A stretch of 64,000 nt of DNA from Epichloe hybrida (Eukaryota > Ascomycota > Sordariomycetes > Hypocreales > Clavicipitaceae): assembly GCA_019022495.1 (NCBI GenBank), contig JAFEKR010000006.1, positions 620,001 through 684,000 on the forward strand, in the 5' to 3' direction. Under the pieces are notes generated by a model that was not told the origin of the DNA, searched no databases, and saw only the letters and a program-made list of their open reading frames with translations. The position numbers and the translations under genes were made by a program. Of this stretch, positions 46,437 to 58,710 are shown piece by piece; within the stretch, counting starts at the first letter, position 1, and the number at the start of each line of letters is the position of its first letter.

Positions 46437-47567
46437 ATGTCGTCAGCCCTCATCTCCGCCGACGACGCCCTCGAGCCCACGCTCCAGAACCTCCTTGACC
46501 AGCGCTCCCTCCGCTGGATCTTCGTCGGAGGCAAAGGCGGTGTCGGCAAGACCACCACATCCTGCTCACTGGCCATTCAGCTCGCCAAGGTCCGTCGCTC
46601 GGTGCTCCTCATCTCGACCGACCCCGCGCATAACCTGTCGGATGCATTTTCCCAAAAATTCGGCAAGGAAGCGCGTCTAGTCGACGGCTTTGATAACCTG
46701 AGCGCCATGGAGATTGATCCCAACGGCAGCATGCAGGACCTGCTAGCTGGCCAAGGCGAGGAGGAGGATCTCAATGCTCTGGGCGGTGGACTGGGTGGGA
46801 TGATGCAGGATCTGGCATTCGCTGTGCGTTCGTTGCCCTACATGTTGTTCTTTTTTTTTTCCCGGGGCCCCGACTCGGCCTATAAAACGAGATGAACAGA
46901 GAGCTAACATGCGCGGTCTGAACCCCATTAGATCCCCGGCATCGACGAAGCCATGTCCTTCGCCGAAGTTCTCAAGCAAGTCAAGTCGCTCTCCTACGAA
47001 ACCATCATTTTCGACACGGCCCCAACCGGCCACACCCTCCGCTTCCTCCAGTTCCCCTCTGTTCTCGAAAAGGCCCTCGCCAAAGTCTCCCAGCTGTCTT
47101 CCCAATACGGGCCCCTTCTCAACGGGGTTCTCGGCTCAAGCGGCGCGCTGCCCAACGGACAGAATCTAAATGACATGATGGAGAAGCTCGAGTCTCTTCG
47201 GGAGACCATTTCCGAGGTCAATACGCAGTTCAAGGACCCTGACCTCACGACTTTTGTGTGCGTTTGCATCGCCGAGTTTCTAAGTCTGTACGAAACGGAG
47301 CGCATGATTCAAGAATTGGCTAGCTATGGCATCGACACGCACAGCATCGTGGTGAATCAGTTGCTTTTCCCGAAAAAGGTCAGCGAGTGTGAGCAGTGCA
47401 ATGCGAGACGGAAGATGCAGAAGAAGTATTTGGATCAGTATGAGGAGTTGTATGCTGAGGATTTCAATCTTGTCAAGATGCCGTTGCTGGTGGAGGAGGT
47501 GAGAGGAAAGGAGAAGCTGGAGAAGTTTAGCGAGTTGCTGATTACGCCGTATGTCCCGCCTGAGTAG
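46437..47567 (+). CDS. GET3: Get3/ArsA-type ATPase for tail-anchored protein insertion
   Basis: Exons 46437-46823 and 46932-47567 give 340 residues, the family length. The start is in context CCACCATGTC. The deviant P-loop [10 protein letters not shown] is at residues 31-40. Further motifs: [13 protein letters not shown] (switch I), [15 protein letters not shown] (switch II), the Met-rich client-binding segment, and the zinc-binding pair ECEQC that holds the dimer. Get3 carries tail-anchored membrane proteins to the Get1/2 receptor at the ER. The intron is phase 0, GTGCGT to ATTAG. The C-terminus TPYVPPE is normal. Confidence 0.96.
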
Positions 47568-48132
47568 AGTTTGTGACATGGAGGGTTTTATGATGACGTT
47601 GAGAATGGCCGTGTCGGTGTGTTGCTGCTGCATCATACAAGATTATCACAGAATACTCCGTACCTACATGGCCCATGTGTCGGCGATGGAAAAGATGCAT
47701 AAAGAGCGTTCACTGAATGGGAGCAGACGTCTCGATAAATAGATTTGTGGATTTTCTTTCATTGTTGTGCCTCCCTACTTGACAGATCTTGTGTCTCAAA
47801 GAAAAATAAAATAAAAGACGGGAGCGAGAATCATGATCCCGGACCCGACCTTGACCGACCGCCTTGCGCCAAAACAATGCCGTAAAAGATGAGAAGAATG
47901 CCTACATACGCGGCCGGAGCAGGTTTGCCTTTGATAGTTGATAGTTACACATCGACTGTGTAATCATTCGCTCCTAGCGCCAATCTGATCCAATCCAAAA
48001 AAAGAAATAAATGCTACATGTGCGATGCCGATGACAGGCAGGTGCAAGCAGGAACGCGGAAACATTCAACAGCCCACAGGCACCCCTAGGGGCCTTTCTT
48101 TGTGCGGTGACGAGACGACGAGTTTTAATATC
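47568..48132. other. Convergent spacer between GET3 and Mpe1
   Basis: No gene seen. One TACTCCGTA nonamer lies at 47654-47662, 87 bases after the GET3 stop. Confidence 0.5.
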
Positions 48133-50170
48133 TCAAAGTTCCCGGTAGTCGCTGGGTCGAACTCTGCGTTGCTTGTTCTGGTGTCGGTGAGGGTTGACCG
48201 GTTTTCGGAAATACGCTTCGTCATCGCCCTGGCCGTTGACCTGCCCGAAGGCCTGAACGTTCTGGAATCCGGCCATGCCGCCGTTCATGTTGCCCATGTT
48301 TCCGCCCATTACCATGTGGCCTTGCATGCCTTGCATGCCTGGCATGCCATTCATGCCATTCATGCCTCCCATTCCGCCCATGTCCCAGCCGCTGTTCAAG
48401 CCGCCGTTCATGCCCCCAAAGCTTCCATTCATATTGCCAAAGTTGGGCATGCCCATCATCGGCATGCCCATCATCGGCATCCCCATGCCCATGTTCATGT
48501 TCATGTTGGGCATCCCCATCATGTTAGGCATCCCCATGCCACTGAACATCATGTTGTTCATGCCCATGTTCGGCATCCCGTTCATCATATTATTCATGGT
48601 ATTGTTCATAGGATTCATGTTGTTTGGCTGATTCTGCATTGCCTTGGGTCCTTTGGGAATCTTGGGGTTTTCCAGCAAGTCTTCAGCAGATCGTTTCTTC
48701 GATGTCACTGCCTGAAGGTCTGGTTCTTCTGTCGATTTCTGTGCATCAACTTTTTCCATCTGATTTTCGCTTGTTGTTGGTGATGATGTGGTAGGGGATT
48801 TGACCTTGGCTTCTTGAATTACCGGCGACTTTGAAACACCCGCTTCGTTAGTTTTTGAAGCGGCCTCAGACTCTTGCTTCTCCTCCTGAGGATCGGACCT
48901 GTCGGCACTCGTCTCAGTAGAAGTCTCAGGGTTGGCGGCGTCCGCTTGAGGTGACGTTGGCGGTGAAGACTTGGCCGTCTCCTTTTCTTTGAGGTATTCC
49001 TGAATCTTCTTGGCAGCTTCGTCATCCGGCTGGAGGTCGTCGATCAGTACTCCCTCATTTTGACAAGCGGGGCAAACGAGGTCGCTTTCTATGAGAGCAT
49101 TGGTTATGCAATCATTACAAAACGTCTTCTCACAGCACGGTGTCTTCATTGGTTCTATGAACATTTTCTTGTCAATCGAACATTGCAGACCCCTCTCCTG
49201 CACTTCTTTGTCTTCGGCTTGCGCCTCTTTGTTTGCTGTGGAAGACTTCGTCTTCGCTTGATACTGCTCCCACGATGCCTTGTCCGGTTCAGCTATGACA
49301 AAATCTCCTTCAGCATTGACCATGATACCAGACGGCCGTTTTGTTTCATCGCCATCGGTTTGAGCGAGAACAACAGATTTGTCGACCTTCTGGAGGAAGG
49401 ATCGAGGAATACCAGTAGTGCGTTTCACGCGAGGACGATTATCGAATTCCGGGTCATCATTCGTAGGGCAAAGCTGAATCCAATGGCCCTTGTTACCACA
49501 TCGATAGCAGATGTAGCCGTTGGGAGGGTCATGATCGGGAACGTTTGCTGGCCGTTTCGCGCCAGGTTTGAAGACTGGAGCTTGACTATGAATGAAAAGG
49601 TCAGCAACTGCGTTCTCAAGATATGTTGAGACGCGATTCAAAACTTACTGAGACATCTCCTCTTGTTGAGCAGACCACTGCTCGGTCTGAGCGGCAAACA
49701 TGGCGGCCATCTTCTCCTCCTCCGTCATCGCATTGTTCATCTCATTGATTGCGGTAGCACTCGGTTTTGATGAAGACGCTTTTGATGATTGCTCTTTTCT
49801 TCCAGCATTCTTGGCAGAAACCGGCATCTTTCCCGACACATATCGCGCGGCACGACCTGCCCCAGGTTTTAGGGCTGGCTGTCGTCGAGCAATGACGGTG
49901 GTTGATCTGGGAATGATGGTCGTGTCATCGTCGTATTCTAGAGTGCTTATTAGTATTTCAATCCATGGTAGCACACTCCACGTAGGGGGAAGAGATACCT
50001 TCGCTGCTATCGTCTGTGTATATGAAGAGGTCGAAGTCTGTACCGTCGCCCAAACCACTCTTGTTGATGATTTCACGCTTCAACTCAAAAACTGAGATGC
50101 CAGTTCCGTCAAACTCCACTCGAGTGGGCTCCTTCTGGGATTTGAATTTGAAGAATACTGATGATGCCAT
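48133..50170 (-). CDS. MPE1: Mpe1/RBBP6-like subunit of the cleavage and polyadenylation factor
   Basis: Three exons on the complement, 49999-50170, 49649-49937 and 48133-49585, giving 637 residues. An N-terminal DWNN ubiquitin-like domain (MASSVFFKFKSQKEPTRVEF and GTDFDLFIYTDD) comes first. A CCHC zinc knuckle (YICYRCGNKGHWIQLC) and a RING-type C-x2-C finger (LQCSIDKKMFIEPMKTPCC to VCPAC) follow. This domain order is specific for Mpe1/RBBP6, which activates the polyadenylation endonuclease. The C-terminal 150 residues are a Met/Gly/Asn-rich low-complexity tract with repeated GMPMMGMP and MNGM units, then a short basic end. That tract makes the opposite strand look open, but that frame is not a gene. 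Confidence 0.93.
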
Positions 50171-51312
50171 TGTGTCAAAGATTGTTCGACCCTGCTGAGT
50201 TCCCTACTACAAGAAGCAGTGTTGTTGAAGACAGTCGCGAAGACAGAGGACTAGCCCAATCCTTATTCGTTCGCCAAATTGATGAATTCAAGATTGAATT
50301 GTTTCTTTCTGTGTACACTTGACACCATTTATTCTTTGACTGTGTTCCCCGTCTCTTGTTATCTGTCTCTCTTTGTTTTGATTTTTTTCTTCTTTTTCAG
50401 CTTTTGCTTTGCACTCGAGTGCTCTTCAGGTCAAGTTGGGAGAAAATTAAATGATCAATTCTGAATGTACTTGAAACAAACGACAAATGATTATAATGGT
50501 CAGGGGAAAAGAACAAAAAGGAGTACAGAGAGGCAGAAACCGTAGGAAAATGCAGCCCATAAGCTCCCCCTGATTTCCGACACAGCAACGATAGAGTTCT
50601 CTCTCTGTACCAAATCACCTCAAAGTTGGCCAAAGAAAAGTGCCTAGTGTCTAGATATCCTTGCAAGAAGGTAAACGACAAAAACGAAGAAACTGCAACG
50701 ATGAAGTGCTGCAAACAAACTGGGCAGACCGTGTTTGTTCACGTTAAAGGGCCCACAGAACATGCACTATCCGCGTGATGCGGCTGGAAGTGTCACGGGT
50801 GGCGCAAAATCGTACGTGTCGAAATGAAAATGAGCGCTCGATTAAAGTATGTGGGCCTCGAAGCGAAAAGGAACGGACAAATTGACGACTTGTCGAGGAG
50901 AGCGACCGCGATTGATGAAAGATGGCGATGGGGTGGAGTGTGGTTGAAGAGGAGAAAAGCTGGAAGGGTCGGACGGGGATACGCGTGCATTTAAGCCACA
51001 TAAGACTACATAAGGAAGGGTAAGAGGATGAGCTGCATGGGATGAGCGGAACAAAGAAAACCCGACATACACAGGGCAACAAGTTGGGTGTTGCTCCGCT
51101 ACTGGGGGGGGGAGCTTTTGTGGTCGCAGCAACAAAGGTCCCTTTGATCAATCAGCAAGGTTTCATTGGCTCCCGTGAAAAGCCGTCACTTCCACAAGCT
51201 TATGTACGGACTAATACGGACGTACTCCGTACATATAGTACGGAGTAGACACCCACCACCTAATAAAGCACCTTCCCGTACAGAGTAATACCATTATGCA
51301 CAGCAAAGTGTG
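50171..51312. other. Divergent promoter region of Mpe1 and the Cys-Gly peptidase
   Basis: No gene recognised. The peptidase side ends in a pair of inverted nonamers (51223-51231 and 51239-51247) 66 bases before the upstream ATG. Confidence 0.5.
51223..51247. repeat. Inverted pair of TACTCCGTA/TACGGAGTA with 7-base loop
   Basis: TACTCCGTA, seven bases, then its exact reverse complement. Transcribed, it could form a 9-bp stem. It lies in the promoter or leader of the downstream peptidase gene. Confidence 0.85.
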
Positions 51313-52976
51313 ATGCCCCGCACCATCTTGCAGCAGGCAGTGTCCTATCGTCTTCCTGCGATCCTTCAAAGACGTTCCCCTCCCCTCAATTTCTTCTCTT
51401 CCTTTTATCAGACCCAAGAGAAGCTCACTAGTCGTCGCTCGTACCTTACAGACACCATTCGAGCTCACCAAGCAAAAGAAATGGCCCCTCAACTCAACGG
51501 TTACTTCAAGCAGGTGGACGTTTCCGCCAACGATTTCATCGAGCGTCTTCGTAAGGCAGTTGCAATCCCTTCCATCTCGGCCGAGGATGCTCGTCGACCC
51601 GATGTTGTCCGCATGGGAGAATGGCTTGGCAATGAGCTGAAGGGTCTTGGGGCTGAGGTTGAGCTGCGACCCCTCGGCAAGCAGCCGCACAAGGAACATC
51701 TCGAGCTCCCTCCTGTTGTTCTCGCCCGTTATGGAAACGACAAGAACAAGCGAACGATTCTCGTATATGGCCACTACGATGTGCAGCCCGCCGAGAAGAG
51801 CGACGGCTGGGCCACTGAGCCTTTCGAACTCACGGTTGACGATAAGGGTCGCATGTTTGGTCGTGGTTCGACTGACGACAAGGGCCCTGTCTTGGGATGG
51901 CTCAATGCCATTGAAGCTCATCAAAAGGCTAGTATTGACTTCCCCGTCAATTTGCTTATGTGCTTTGAGGGAATGGAAGAATATGGCTCGGAAGGTTTGG
52001 ATGACTATATCCAAGCAGAGGCTAAGAAGTACTTTGCCGACACCGACGCTGTCTGCATTTCTGACAACTACTGGCTCGGTACGGAGAAGCCCTGCTTGAC
52101 CTATGGTCTGCGAGGCTGCAACTACTACTCTCTTGAGGTTTCTGGTCCTGGCGCCGACCTGCACAGCGGCGTCTTTGGTGGCACTGTTCAGGAACCCATG
52201 ACCGACCTCGTCCGTCTCCTCGGCTCGTTGGTGGACACTCATGGCAAGATTCAGATCCCCGGAATCATGGAGCAGGTTGCCCCTGTTGCTAAGGAAGAGG
52301 AGAGTCTGTACGATGGCATCTCTTTCACCATGGATAACATTTTTGAATCCCTCGGAAGCAAGACCACAATCCACGATGACAAGAAGAACACCCTGATGGC
52401 TCGTTGGCGATATCCCTCCTTGTCGGTTCATGGTGTTGAGGGTGCTTTCTCTAGCCCCGGAGCCAAGACTGTCATACCCGCCAAGGTTATTGGCAAGTTC
52501 TCCATCCGAACAGTTCCCAATATGGATATTGACACTACCAACAAATGCGTCTACAAATATGTCGAGGAGCAATTTGCCAAGCTAAACAGCAAGAACACGA
52601 TGAAGGTCTATGCCCAGCACACAGGCAAGTGGTGGGCTGCCTCACCTAAGCACTGGAACTTTTCTGCCGCTGCCAAGGCCACAGAGCGTGTCTGGGGAGT
52701 CCAACCCGACTTTACCCGTGAGGGTGGAAGGTAGGCGAGCCCGTGTGACATTTGGAAACCGTTTGATTGAAGACATGAACTGATTCTTTTTGTAGTATTC
52801 CCGTCACCTTGACCTTTGAGGAGGCCACTGGCAAGAACGTGCTACTGTTGCCGATGGGGAGCTCCACTGATGGTGCCCATTCCATCAACGAGAAGCTGGA
52901 TAAGCGCAACTACATCGAGGGAATCAAGTTGTTGGGTGCGTACCTGCACTATGTGGCCGAGGAACCCCAGTCATAA
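51313..52976 (+). CDS. DUG1: Dug1-type Cys-Gly metallodipeptidase (M20 family)
   Basis: Exons from 51313 (or 51481) to 52730, and 52796-52976. From the ATG at 51481 the product is 476 residues ([19 protein letters not shown]), the usual cytosolic length. An in-frame ATG at 51313 adds 56 residues ([15 protein letters not shown], then many Arg, Ser and no acidic residues at first), which looks like a mitochondrial presequence. M20 metal ligands are visible: [29 protein letters not shown] and SDNYWLG. The dimerisation segment [14 protein letters not shown] is also present. The enzyme splits Cys-Gly and other dipeptides in cytosolic glutathione breakdown. The intron is GTAGGC to TGTAG. Confidence 0.93.
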
Positions 52977-53550
52977 AATGGGACTAGGATGAGTGAGAAA
53001 ACAAGAGATAAATAATCAAGTGGTTTTAAAGTTGCTACGAACACTTAGCATAGGGCCATTAGCGCTTGTTACAAGGCGCCAACATGGGTTTACAAAGCGT
53101 TTTTGTGTTCGCCCGTTTTAACATCTCAGTGTATGCGCAAATAGGGTATCAAAGTCTTGACGAGCGATGGCGGATTATGCCCTTTGCACATCGAACATGT
53201 CAACAGCCCTGACTTTCCAGACATGCTTCCCGACACTAATGTATACCAGATAGTAAGGATGAAGGCTCGAGGCGGGGCGTCACGCCTGCTTTGTGAGTCG
53301 TGACGTCTCCCGTGCTCTGTGGTCGAGTTGCTGGTGGGCCCATTTCCACGAGACCTACGAGTATGTATTATGCGGGGTCGTCCGATGGTGTCATGTCTTC
53401 CATCGAACATGCTGAGCGATGTCGGGGTCACAGCCACTACCCTTCCTTCTTTATCAAGACGTCTTTTCCCCGTCAAGTTTTCGGGACCTGTGAGCAGAAA
53501 AACCAAACCAGCGCTTTGCTCCCGAGTCCCGACGATTCGCAAGTAAAGCC
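52977..53550. other. Spacer between the peptidase and the yippee-like gene
   Basis: No gene seen. Probably a 3' UTR and a promoter. Confidence 0.45.
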
Positions 53551-54339
53551 ATGGCCCGCCGACGAAGCAGCACGAGTATCTCGGCAACGCGGCCAGTCTT
53601 TCCAAGCTACCTGCTTTCCAGCTTCAACTTTGTCTTTCATCGTTGGCAATCCGCATCTACCGCGTCGTCCGCGTCTTCCGCGTCTTGCGCAAGTGCTGCC
53701 AGCTCGCCCAGCTCTTCATCAGCGACCACCCCAGCTAGCAGCCCCATCAGCAAGCACGGCGTCTCCGACAACTTCCTCGCTCGTCGCCTATCGCGCAACG
53801 CCCCGGATACGCTACGCTGTTCCTCGTGCTCGACAGATGTAGCCCTGGCCGCGCAGATCATTTCCAAAGGCTTCACAGGGAGATATGGCCGTGCTTTTCT
53901 CGTTGCACCCCCCTCCCCGTCGGAGCACACTCTACTGAACATTCGCATCGGGCGCAGTGAGAACAGGCACCTGGTCACCGGGTGGCATGTTGTCGCAGAC
54001 ATTTGCTGTTTGACTTGCTCTCGGAAACTGGGCTGGAAGTACGTTGATGCCAAGGAGCAGTCGCAAAAGTACAAAGTGGGCAAGTATATTCTGGAGACTG
54101 AGCGAGTCATGACGCATCGCAGCTGGGAGGACTTTGCCGTGGAAAACCTCGGCCTCATCGATGGGGAAGCTGGCGATGATGACATCACACGGATCACTCT
54201 GGGGGGTAGTGATTCAATTGTGTTTGACTCGGACGACGACAACGAGTGCGAGGATATTTTCGCTGGGACTTGGGATGCTGCGACGGTGGCTAGGAGGCGC
54301 AGTCAGTCTGCTGCGAGGAGAACACCTCTGGTCAACTGA
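53551..54339 (+). CDS. Yippee-like zinc-binding protein
   Basis: Single exon, 262 residues. After an N-terminal Ser/Ala-rich low-complexity segment (residues 34-70) comes the yippee fold. It has LRCSSCSTDVALAAQIISKGF (first CXXC), TGRYGRAFLV, NIRIGRSENRHLVTGWHVVADI, the second zinc pair in CCLTCSRKLGWKYV, and QKYKVGKYILE, as in yippee/Mis18-type domains. The tail has an acidic DSDDDNECED stretch and a basic Arg end. In fungi the role of yippee proteins is mostly unknown. The Ser/Ala head and the acidic tail are extra to the basic domain. Confidence 0.88.
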   Translation: MARRRSSTSISATRPVFPSYLLSSFNFVFHRWQSASTASSASSASCASAASSPSSSSATTPASSPISKHGVSDNFLARRLSRNAPDTLRCSSCSTDVALAAQIISKGFTGRYGRAFLVAPPSPSEHTLLNIRIGRSENRHLVTGWHVVADICCLTCSRKLGWKYVDAKEQSQKYKVGKYILETERVMTHRSWEDFAVENLGLIDGEAGDDDITRITLGGSDSIVFDSDDDNECEDIFAGTWDAATVARRRSQSAARRTPLVN

Positions 54340-56257
54340 ACTGGTATTACGATTTTTTTTTTCGAGGCGTTTGGAGGATTCATGGGCGACAAATCTGGTC
54401 TGGAGCTATCAAGTTATTATCATGATTGACATTAGGTTTGGGGGGCAGCGTTTCTCTCGAGAAGAGATGTCGCTTGGTAGGGAGGAGACGTTTCGAGTTG
54501 GCAATTTACCTAGAACGTGTTACTATACCATTACGTATTCCGTATTCTCTATTCCAGGAGTTTTTTATTTATTCACTGCTAATCTATTACCACGTTGCTT
54601 GTTACGGCATCGCGCGACTTCGAAGCTTGCTCTGGATCTGGACCTCGCGTCACACTGGTAATCCATCACTTGGTGCACTTGATGATTGTCAATGGCCCTC
54701 CCTCTGGATGTAGCCGGTGACAAAGAATGTACCCTTTGAATCCAACGTGTTGATGATGTCCATTGAGAAAATAAAAGGCATATGACGCTTGCTACGATGG
54801 ACTGGTCTATTGTTGGCCACAGAGAATGTCTCATTGACCAGCTCCATGAGGGTGTCTCTGGGCCAGCCATGGGTGTGCTATCGTTTGAGTGCTATCGTTT
54901 GATCGAAGCGTTTTGTGACTGAGTGCAACCCCAACAGGCCATTTATATCATCTCTGGGTACAGGACTGGTATATACTGGTGTTGCCGTAAGTCATGTACA
55001 CACATTCAAGGGCGAGGTCTAATCAGCACTACAGACCATGACTTCAGCGACCTCCCGAACGAGGACCTCTCTTTTACCGGCACTAAGGGTATTTCGCCAA
55101 GTGGCGGCCAGGAGCACAGAGTAGATGGATCCCTGGCAGAGAAGAAGCAGAGAGAGGAAAACAGCAGCTGACTGTGGTTATTAAATAATGTACAAGATAC
55201 GGATGGCATCATTGCTTTTGGCGGAGAGGGTAAAACGGTTTGTCGTGGCTCACACGCCCTTATCTAATCCGCCGAGTATGGTGGCAGTATTTATTCTTTG
55301 CAAGCGCGATGTGTAAATCGAGATGGAACAAATTCTACTGACTCTAGTGAGACATTGGTTGTGAGACGACATGACAGGCAGACAACTTGCTGAGGGACAT
55401 GGCATGTGCGACATCGGATCGATGACGGCTTTTCACCCACGACGCCGAAGGGAACGTCTGCTACAGTTGAAACGTCTGATGGGCACAGCATGACGCATTG
55501 ATGAATGGCCGGGTATGTCTTTCTTCAACGAAGTATGTATCAAATTGTGAAGGGAGACAAGGCAAGTGCCAGCTGAGTGAGAGCTCTCAGATCTGCCTCC
55601 GAAGGAAACGGCGGGGTTGCAGCTGCGAGGCATCGTCACCGCCTTCCCATCCGTCTCCGCCACGTGTCCGTCCCCAGTTATTATCGCTCTGACAAGGACT
55701 ATCAGAACAGGGTCACCAGTCTGAAGAGTTTTCTGGGTTTATGTTTCTTTTTGGGAAGAGATTTTGGCGTCGCCACGTCAGTCAATGATCATCCCTCTTA
55801 TCAGCGTTTAGATCCATTCATGCATCAACTGAATTCCTCGAAAGAAATACAAATCATCGCCTCCATTCTCCCCCCCCTCGGATGCTTGGTTCATCAACGT
55901 TTGTTTTGTTCACTACGGAGTAGATTGTCCACTACTTAGTTCTAGACTGATCGCGCACCCCATTTTCATCGTCGGTGACGCCTTTCGAAGTTGTTTCGAG
56001 GTTGTTGACCAAGCCGAACCTTAATTCTAGCTTATTTCTGTCCTCGTGACCGTGGGCAGCCCTGGATTTCATCCCACAACCAAACTGTTTCTCCCCGTTC
56101 CTGAATCCTGACTCATCCACAAAGCAGCAGCGTCTGAGGAATCGTGTGACTGTTTTCGTTCGAAATCAGCATCCTGAACAAGTCTAGACACCTCGGAGTT
56201 TGTTCAGTGGCGAAGAGAAGAAAATCGACTTGCCTACAAACCACAAACTCTCGCGCC
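54340..56257. other. 1.9-kb interval without a recognised gene
   Basis: Short frames only, on both strands. A TACGGAGTA lies at 55914-55922. The right-hand part is the likely promoter and leader of the trehalase gene. Confidence 0.5.
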
Positions 56258-58710
56258 ATGACGGAGATGACAAACCATCGCATCCGCACGTCAGAAGACT
56301 ATGGCGTTTATGACGATGCAAAAACTTACTATACAACCGAAGCAAGACATCACACACGATTCGGAGCTCGAACCCGAACATACTCCCAGGTACTTTCCCC
56401 GTTGAAGCCGGAGAGAATTTGTGTACTGATGGTTTTTTTTTTTTTGGGGCAGAACAATTTGACGAGACAGTTTGAGCGAAATGGCGTACGAGAACCGTTT
56501 CGCAGAGGTAGTCATGGTATGAAAAAATTGGTACTCCTCCTACCGTTGTCCGCCTCGACATGTAGCGCTGACGGCACCTGCATCACAGATGAAAGCTCTT
56601 TGCCGCAAGGCCGACGATTTCTTATTCAAGTAGAGCCCACCCTCGAGAGTCTGCAGGCCCAAGAAGACACTGATGGCAATATGCAAATTACCGTTGAAGA
56701 TGAGGGACCAAAGGTCTTATCTCTCGGAACTGCTGCTTCAGCTGGCCACAACCGTTTCGAAGTGCGAGGCACATACATGCTTTCCAATCTGCTACAAGAG
56801 TTGACGCTGGCAAAGGAGTATGGGAGAAAGCAAATCATACTTGACGAAGGGCGCCTGAACGAAAATCCCGTGGATCGCCTGTCACGACTCATCCGGGACC
56901 ATTTTTGGGATGGCCTAACCAGACGAATTGATGCGTCCAGCATTGAAATTGCAGCTCGGGATCCTAAAGATTGGACTGCCGACCCGCGACCACGGATCTA
57001 CGTCCCCTTTGGTGTCCCTGAGCAGTACGAATACTACAAGAAAGTTGCCGAGGCCCGCCCCGAGATTCGACTAGATGTCCAACAACTCCCCGCGAAGATT
57101 ACCCCGGAGCTGATTCGCGATATGAATGAGAAACCTGGCCTGTTGGCTGTTGAGACTGAGGAAGTGATCGATCCTACCACGGGGGAGAAGACCCTACGGG
57201 GCCTGCCTTTTGTTGTCCCCGGCGGCAGGTTCAACGAGTTATATGGCTGGGACAGTTATATGGAATCGCTTGGTCTATTGGTCAACGACAGAGTCGACCT
57301 GGCAAAAGCCATGGTGCTGAACTTTTGTTTCTGCATCGAACACTATGGTAAAATCCTGAACGCCACACGATCGTACTATTTGGGACGATCGCAGCCGCCC
57401 TTCTTGACGGACATGGCATTGCGAGTCTATGAGAAAATAAAGCACGAGCCAGATGCCGAAAGCTTCCTTCGAAGATCAATCCTCGCGGCCATCAAGGAAT
57501 ACCACAGTGTTTGGACTTGCGAGCCTCGACTTGACCCAGCCACGGGCTTGTCGCGGTATCGTCCCGAAGGCTTGGGCGTTCCGCCCGAGACCGAAGCAAC
57601 ACATTTCGTGCACATTCTGGAGCCGTACATCAAGAAACACAAGATGGAGTTCAAAGAGTTTGTACGGGCATACAATTATGGCGAGATACAAGAGCCAGAA
57701 CTCGACGAATACTTCATGCACGACCGAGCAGTGCGCGAATCTGGCCATGATACTACGTACCGGTTCGAGGGTGTCTGTGCCAACTTGGCAACCATTGATT
57801 TGAACTCGCTCCTGTTCAAATACGAGACGGACATTGCTCGCACGATTCGTGGCATTTTCAAAGACAAGCTGGTGATTCCCGCCGAGTTTTGCGACCGAAC
57901 GCCATACAAGCCTGGAGAAGTTGTTACGTCTGCAACCTGGGATCGTCGAGCTAAGCGGCGCAAGATGACGGTGGACAAGTTGATGTGGGATGAGGAGCAG
58001 GGAGTCTTCTTCGACTACGACACTGTCAAGCGGGAGCGATGCAACTATGAAAGCTCAACGACGTTTTGGGCTCTGTGGGCAGGTATCGCGTCGCCAGCGC
58101 AGGCGGCTGCCATGGTCCGAAAGGGACTGCCGCGATTCGAAGCCTACGGTGGGTTATTGGCGGGCACGGAGAAGTCGCGTGGTAGCATCGGACTTGAACG
58201 CCCCAACCGACAGTGGGACTACCCATACGGCTGGGCACCACAACAGATGCTCGCGTGGACTGGTTTACTCCGGTACAGCTTCACAGAAGACGCGGAGCGC
58301 CTGGCATACAAGTGGTTGTTCATGATTACCAAGGCATTCGTGGACTATAATGGTGTTGTGGTGGAAAAATACGACGTGACACGGCCAGCAGATCCTCACC
58401 GAGTAGACGCCGAGTACGGCAACCAAGGCCTGGATTTCAAGGGCGTCGCCAGAGAAGGGTAGGTTGCGATTTCCCCGAATGGAGAGTTGGATTACTCCGC
58501 CCTTGGCGTGTGCTTGCTTGCGCATACAACGTTTGTCGCTAACAACATGAGGACAGATTTGGCTGGGTCAATGCCAGCTACGTGTACGGTCTGCAAATCG
58601 TGAATGCGCATATGCGGCGTGCATTGGGGACGCTGACGCCATATCCGACGTTTGTCAAGGCTATCGAGCAAAGCATGGAGAAGGAATTGGCCGATCTATC
58701 TGTAGCCTAA
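56258..58710 (+). CDS. NTH1: Neutral (cytosolic) trehalase
   Basis: Exons 56258-56389, 56453-56516, 56589-58458 and 58557-58710 give 739 residues. Neutral-type features: a PKA phosphorylation site FRRGSHDE that exists only after splicing of the second intron, and the calcium-binding loop [12 protein letters not shown]. The trehalase signatures are [14 protein letters not shown] and [12 protein letters not shown]. The enzyme hydrolyses trehalose to two glucose in the cytosol and is activated by PKA and Ca2+/14-3-3. The first two introns (63 and 72 bases) are multiples of three without stops, so an unspliced message would still read through. Start: the ATG at 56258 ([16 protein letters not shown]); the frame is open further upstream but lacks another ATG. 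Confidence 0.94.

Noticed and set aside
48025..48783. 252-codon His/Ala/Val-rich frame antisense to Mpe1
   Set aside because: Reverse reading of the Met/Gly/Asn low-complexity repeat.
51211..52572. 453-codon open frame antisense to the Cys-Gly peptidase
   Set aside because: It mirrors the codon bias of the real gene and has no own start context or homology signs.
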